NCBI RefSeq assembly: GCF_016859285.1
Contig: NC_053415.1
Span: 14,277,501-14,341,500, forward strand
Origin: Xiphias gladius
Lineage: Eukaryota > Chordata > Actinopteri > Istiophoriformes > Xiphiidae
Direction of reading: 5' to 3'
DNA length: 64,000 nucleotides
Shown: piece after piece, positions 59,361-64,000 of the stretch
Layout of the letters: the number at the start of each line of letters is the position of its first letter
Numbering within the stretch: position 1 is the stretch's first letter
Translations under genes and position numbers: made by a program
The notes under the pieces: generated by a model
The model's database searches: none
What the model saw: only the letters and a program-made list of their open reading frames with translations
Told to the model about the DNA's origin: nothing

Positions 59361-60175
59361 TTGTGTCTGAAGTCACTCCCTCTTATAGTGTACAGTGCGG
59401 TGTGTATAGTGTACTGTATGAGTGAAAATCATGCACTGCATAGTGCCCTCAAAAATGTAAGGAGAGGAGAAATTGAGCTGTGTCCCAAATTCGTACAACA
59501 TACTGATTCTACACAGTATGTTCTACACACTAAATGTTATAGTATACTGTTTTAGCAGTTAGTATAAAGCAGTAGAATAGTTGTTTTTTTAATACTAACA
59601 GGAAATTATACAATATGTGTCAGATGTCCATCACTGTGATTTTGGAATCTCACTAAGTTAAACTTCAGGGAAAAAAAAGAAAAAATAATGTCTTGATAAC
59701 TTGTTTTTGCTTTTCAATATCTTTCTGGAGCTGCTTCACCATTATCCACAGTTTGCTTAAATTTTTGCCATCTGTGAGCAGTTCCACCATTTCCTTTGTG
59801 CACTGCATTGTGGGAGAATAGTATCCATCAACAGCCCACTCAGAAATTGGCTGTATTTAGCATGCTATTTGTCTGGTTTGAGTTGACTTGATTCTGTCAT
59901 CACATACTTGTATTTTAGTAAGTAGTCTTTAGGCATTTTTATGCCGTCAGTAATGAGATGAGAACGACAGCCAAGCGACAGGTCCCAGGCTGGACTCCAA
60001 CCAGAGACATTCTGGTTCAGGGTCGGCGCCGTTAACACCTAGGCCACCAGGCTAAAGTCATGTGAGACTCCACGTGTCAGTCATGATCAAAATCATGAGA
60101 ATTCAAGCGTCCATAATCCCAATTTACTATTCACTATGTTAGTAGTGAATGAGGGAGTAATTTCAGACACAGCCT
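59361..60175. mobile_element. Non-autonomous DNA transposon with inverted ends and internal insertions
   Basis: The left end TTGTGTCTGAAGTCACTCCC (59361-59380) is matched, inverted, by GAGGGAGTAATTTCAGACAC (60151-60170). There is no transposase frame. Inside, 59475-59670 is a second copy of the MITE family at 34099-34563 (CTGTGTCCCAAAT, TATACTGTTTTAGCAGT, TTTTGGAATCTCACT). A tRNA-like SINE head lies at about 59965-60055. Confidence 0.65.
59965..60055 (-). repeat. tRNA-derived SINE head
   Basis: Read on the minus strand it has an A-box-like TGGCCTAGGTGTTA and, about 40 bases on, GGTTGGAGTCC, one base from a B-box. This is the layout of a tRNA-derived SINE promoter. The sequence is degenerate, so it is probably inactive. 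Confidence 0.5.
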
Positions 60176-60280
60176 TGGTCAAAGTATTTTAAGAATGTTA
60201 TAACATTCAGTGTGTTCAGAGATGGTAAATTTAAGGAAACATTCTTGGAACGAAAATAGCCAGCTGGGAGTGATCTATCA

Positions 60281-62786
60281 CTACATAAACCCGAGTCTCC
60301 TCTTTGCTTCTTGAATATCTACAGCTTCATTAAGCTTTTTAATGTTCTCGGTGGCACCAGAGACATAGTTTGGCATCTGAGCACCACTACAGTCCTGAAC
60401 GAGGTAGCTAGGCCTGACACCGCTACAAACGGGACCCAGCCCTCCTCCAATCCCTTCCCTCGCAGCTTTGCAAAGTGGAAAAACATTTCGCTGAGCCTCT
60501 GCCGCTGCATCGATAATGTGCTGTGCGTACTGTTGAAATTGGTTTTCCTCGGTAGCAACAAGGTCTGTGTTCTTGGCCTCAAACTCATGCTCCTCTCTTC
60601 TCAGCTGCTGATGCCTGGCAATTTTTGCAGCCTGTGTATGAAAAATGGAAATTAACAGTCAAAATTTTCTCTCACAGAACAAGGGCCATAACTACCACTC
60701 GACCAAAACTGCCAATGTCTGTAATTCTGTGGTTAAAATAGTTGTGGTGTTACCATTTGTGTGGCATTGAATTCTTGTAATTTTCTTTCATCTTCCCTGA
60801 TCCTCTGAGTCTTCAGTTGTTGCTTCTCAGAAAATATTCTGTCGGCCTCTCTCTTGGCTTGAAGCGTGTCTCGCATGTTCTGTTGTGCTACTTTGTCCCT
60901 CTGCTCCTTTTCCTTTCTCTGATGAAAGACAGTTTGGGTTACAGGTGTGATAACATTTGGTTAGCTGCAGCTGGAAGAAGCAGCCAACAACAAAGTGGAT
61001 TTCACTGTAGCCATAAAAAAATTATGAAACTGAAAAATGTTTGGACTCACAGGTTAGAAACTCCATTTAAATTGCCAACAACGTGTTGAAAAAGGTTTCA
61101 TGCTATAGTAACATGACTTTTTCTGTGTTGTCAGATGCAGCATATGAACTTGTGTTACCATGAATTCTCTGTGTGCAGTGATCGACTTCAACATTGCAGA
61201 CCTCTTCTCCTCCTCCTCCCTCTGCTGTTGCGCCTGTTTTGCATCCCGTTCAGCAACAGCCTTAGCAAGCCTCTGCTCCTCACTGACGGTTTGCTCCTGC
61301 TGCGTGACTGTCAGTTTGTTCATGATCCTCTCTCTGTGCATCTGGGCCTCTCTGAAGAATAAAACAGCTCACGCGTTTAACCCCGATCACCAAGGACCCG
61401 CTTCGATGTTTGAGATGTCGAGGCAGATGACTGGGTCTACAGGAAGCTGGATGAAGATATGCTGGGTCTTACCTAAAAATCTCCATTTCTTTGTCTTTCC
61501 TTAACTTCATCATTTTTTGTTTCGCAGAGAGATAAAGTTTCCTTTGCTCCTCTTCAGCCGCGTGTTTTTGTGCATCTGCTGCTCTTATGAGGTCTCTATT
61601 GGTGAGATGTTCCTGTAAATACAGATTGTAGAATAATAAACCTATGTCTTAGAAAACAAGGATACAAATACATAAGCTGTGTTGCTAAGACCCTACCAGG
61701 TGACCTTGCATAAGGTTTCTCTTCTGCTCTGCTTGTCTTCTTTCCTCCATTCTTTGCTCCCACTGATAGAGTTCTTGATGGCGTTGGATTTCCTCTCCGT
61801 CTTTCTTGTTCTCAGTCTTTTGTCGCTGTCTCGCCAACTCATTTTCCTTGATCCTAAAGAAAAGGACTCATATTCTTTATTTGAAATTCTTTGAAATAGA
61901 GACGACCATCATACTGAAAATGATGCAACTGCAGCCTTTTCAAAGCTGGTCTGATGTGAGACTTACTGCTTTTTCAGGTTCTCTGCAACAGCCTGTCTCT
62001 CAAGCTTTTTCTGATGTGCTTTCTCCTGCTCCCTTCTCAGTGCCTCATCCTCTCTGGTCTTTGATATATGCATGAATTCTTTGTCCACATCTTTAGAGGC
62101 ACTCTTTATTCTTTGCTTCAGTTCAATCTGAGCCTCCCTCTCCTTCAGCACTTCTGTCAGCATGAGTGCACGCTATGGAAGTAGTAAAAACCATTCATTA
62201 CCCCAAAAACATCGATGTGTAGCCAAATATGTACAAATGACAACACTAATGCTCAAGTGAAACTAACATGTAATCCTTTGACGCGGTCGGTTTGATAATA
62301 CAGCTGAGTCTTGGCTTTTTCAATGGCCTCTTTACGCTTTTGTTCCTGGTATTTGGCCTCTTCTATATCAGTCAGTTTCCTTTTCTCCTCCTCAATCTGC
62401 TCCCGAATCTTCTTTGCCTCCAGATTCTTTTGCCTTTGACCCTTTGATAAATATGAACACAAAAAGTAAGTTAAGTAATTGTCACTGCAGGATATTTTGC
62501 TTTTTGCAACCACTCAAGCACATCTGGAAACAATAAAGCAAATATAATCTGACAAAAGCCCTGTACAGGCAACTTACAGCGATGGTATTGGACCACAGTT
62601 TCACCACCTCTTTTGATTGCAGGTGCAAGGCTTCTCTCTGGCTCGCTGCCTCTCTCATACTCTCCTTGTCTTTATTAACCCGGTTCAATTCATCTTGAAT
62701 CCTCAGCCATTCGGCCTTGGTTAAGATAGTGACTTGTCGGAGATCAGGTGGCTGGATCGTCCTGCTGGGTTCCTCTGCTGAAGACA
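60281..62786 (-). CDS. cfap210: Cilia- and flagella-associated protein 210 (CCDC173), all but first coding exon
   Basis: CFAP210 is a microtubule inner protein of motile-cilium and sperm-flagellum doublets. Eight coding exons in transcript order: 62578-62786, 62268-62441, 61967-62172, 61697-61853, 61473-61612, 61159-61351, 60754-60918, 60281-60631 (TAG at 60283-60281). Frames agree at all junctions and give about 531 codons, against 552 residues in human. The protein is one long charged helix rich in Glu, Lys, Gln and Arg; VTILTKAEWLRIQDELNRVN near the start and YLSAKQKMMKLRKDKEMEIF in the middle are typical. The exon at 62786 begins mid-codon after an acceptor, so the start codon lies in an upstream exon not identified here, either beyond the window or beyond the Tc1 element. 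Position next to ppig, opposite strand, matches human 2q31.1. Confidence 0.92.
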
Positions 62787-63048
62787 CTATTAAAATAGGA
62801 TGAAATTACCCCAGGAAGACCTCCTGTAAATGTACCAGTACATCCGGTGGGTTTATAGGAACTGAGAATATGCACAATCAATTTGCATCATTTGAGGAGT
62901 TGAGGACTGTTGAATGAATAATTTAAAATAAAGTCCCGTATGAAATGCTTTTCCGCAGAAAGTAATAGACTATATATTAATTTCCTTCGTGTTAAAATGT
63001 GCAAAAGTTGCTGTGTGGAAACACTGGCTGGTTTGTGTTTATACAATT

Positions 63049-64000
63049 ACGTCCATGAGTAATTGGACAGTGATACAGTTTTTGTAATTTTGACTCTATA
63101 CACAACCTCAATGAATGTAAAACAAAGCCACCAAGATGTGATTGAAGTGTAGACTTTCAGCTTTAATTCAAGGTGTTTAATAAAAAATATTGCATTAACC
63201 GTTTAGGAGTTAGTGTCATTTTTAAACATAGTCCCTCATTTTCAGAGGCTCAAAAGTAATTGGACAAACCAAAATAACTATAAATATCAGGATTATTTTT
63301 AATACTTGGATGAAAATTCTTTGCAGTCAATGACTTTCGCAGTATGTTTTAGGTCATCATGCATCTGTACTATCAGTTTTGCAGCATTATGGCTGAATCT
63401 GAGCACATAGTAAAGCCCTCTGTACTTCAGAATTCATCCTGCTGCTTCTATCAGCAGTCACATCAGTAAACACCAGTGACCCAGTTCCACTGGCAGCCAA
63501 ACTGCCTCCACCATGTTTGACAGATGATGTGAAGAGGTTTTTCCATTCACCAGGGAAAGATTTCTGCGATCATCCACGTTAGTTTTCTTCCGTGATCTTC
63601 CAGGCCTTTTGGTGTTGCTGAGCTCGCAGGTGCATTCCTTCTTTTTAATAATGTACCAAATTGTTGATATGGCCACTCCTAACGTTTCTGATGGGATGTT
63701 TTGTTTTTTGTTTTTGTTTTTTCAGCCTAATGATGGCCTCCTTCTGAGATACCAAATGCAAATCCAACACTCGGAATCCACTCCAGATATTTTATCTTCT
63801 TAATGTGTCATGAAGTAACGAGGGAACAGGCCTCACCTGGCCATGAAACTGATCAACTGTGAATTGTCCAACTACTTTTGAGCCTCTGAAAATGAGGAGC
63901 TATGTATAAAAATGTCTCTAATTCCTAAACGGTTAATGCAATGTTTTTGTTAGAACCCTGGAGTTAAATTTGAAAGTCCACATCTTGATTCGTTCGTTTC
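63049..64000. mobile_element. Decayed Tc1-like transposon with long inverted repeats, cut by window edge
   Basis: The left arm (about 63049-63265: GTCCATGAGTAATTGGACAG ... GCATTAACCGTTTAGGAGTT ... TTTTCAGAGGCTCAAAAGTA) is repeated in inverse at about 63865-64000 (for example CCTAAACGGTTAATGCAATG and TTGAGCCTCTGAAAATGAGG). The right arm continues past the window. Between the arms, the minus strand keeps transposase scraps: TKRPGRSRKKTNVDDRRNLS (HTH/linker region), then ELGHWCL and HDDLKHTAK (around the second catalytic Asp), with stops, frameshifts and missing middle parts. It is a dead deletion derivative of a Tc1/mariner element. Confidence 0.85.
63458..63676 (-). pseudogene. Tc1-family transposase remnant
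   Basis: This fragment keeps part of the N-terminal DNA-binding/linker region of a Tc1-like transposase, then jumps by deletion to the catalytic domain and decays. Only scraps of the DDE catalytic core remain, further along toward 63340. It cannot encode an active enzyme. Confidence 0.75.

Larger units (their letters stand above)
57848..60280. other. ppig 3' UTR and ppig/cfap210 intergenic region with repeats
   Basis: The first ~1.1 kb is probably ppig 3' UTR, with a poly(T) tract of about 24 bases at 58419-58442 and a second T-run at 58841-58858. ATTAAA near 58961 is a candidate poly(A) signal. The right part is occupied by nested mobile elements (59361-60175). No coding exon seen. Confidence 0.5.

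Overview
The window is vertebrate nuclear DNA, almost certainly from a ray-finned (teleost) fish and probably a percomorph. Genes are split into many short exons with GT-AG introns, and intergenic and intronic DNA is AT-rich. It carries fish-type dispersed repeats: L2-like LINE tails, tRNA-like SINE heads, MITEs and a decayed Tc1 transposon. The block matches human 2q31.1 in gene order and orientation: LRP2(-), BBS5(+), KLHL41(+), FASTKD1(-), PPIG(+), CFAP210(-). Three genes absent from that human interval (ccdc89-like, atp5f1b and a type XXVIII collagen) lie between lrp2 and bbs5.

Layout. 1-7603 (-): 5' end of lrp2 (megalin), with signal peptide and the first six LDL-receptor class A repeats. 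8641-11392 (+): ccdc89-like coiled-coil gene, head-to-head with lrp2. 11670-14842 (-): atp5f1b, mitochondrial ATP synthase beta, tail-to-tail with ccdc89. 14843-17650: intergenic. 18107-34919 (+): type XXVIII collagen, 35 coding exons (signal peptide, VWA, collagen triple helix, VWA, low-complexity linkers, Kunitz). 36999-41016 (+): bbs5. 42002-45063 (+): klhl41. 46135-50349 (-): fastkd1. 53163-57847 (+): ppig. 60281-62786 (-): cfap210, complete except for the first coding exon. 63049-64000: remains of a Tc1-like transposon running off the edge.

The genes are not an operon-like unit; they form a conserved syntenic neighbourhood. Loose themes are cilia (bbs5, cfap210, possibly ccdc89), mitochondria (atp5f1b, fastkd1), muscle (klhl41), extracellular matrix (collagen XXVIII), endocytosis (lrp2) and splicing (ppig). 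I reconstructed all nine exon-intron structures by hand. Reading frames close across every junction except one: atp5f1b lacks one base in the sixth coding exon, near 12808.

I found no unknown biological system that I can support. The points most worth a second look are the atp5f1b one-base deletion, its GC-AG intron, the 69-bp exon modules of the collagen helix with a fixed Gly-X-Gly imperfection, the collagen's position as a candidate col28a2 ohnolog, RFX-like X-boxes about 110-130 bp upstream of bbs5 and ccdc89, nested MITEs, and a compact two-way polyadenylation region between ccdc89 and atp5f1b.
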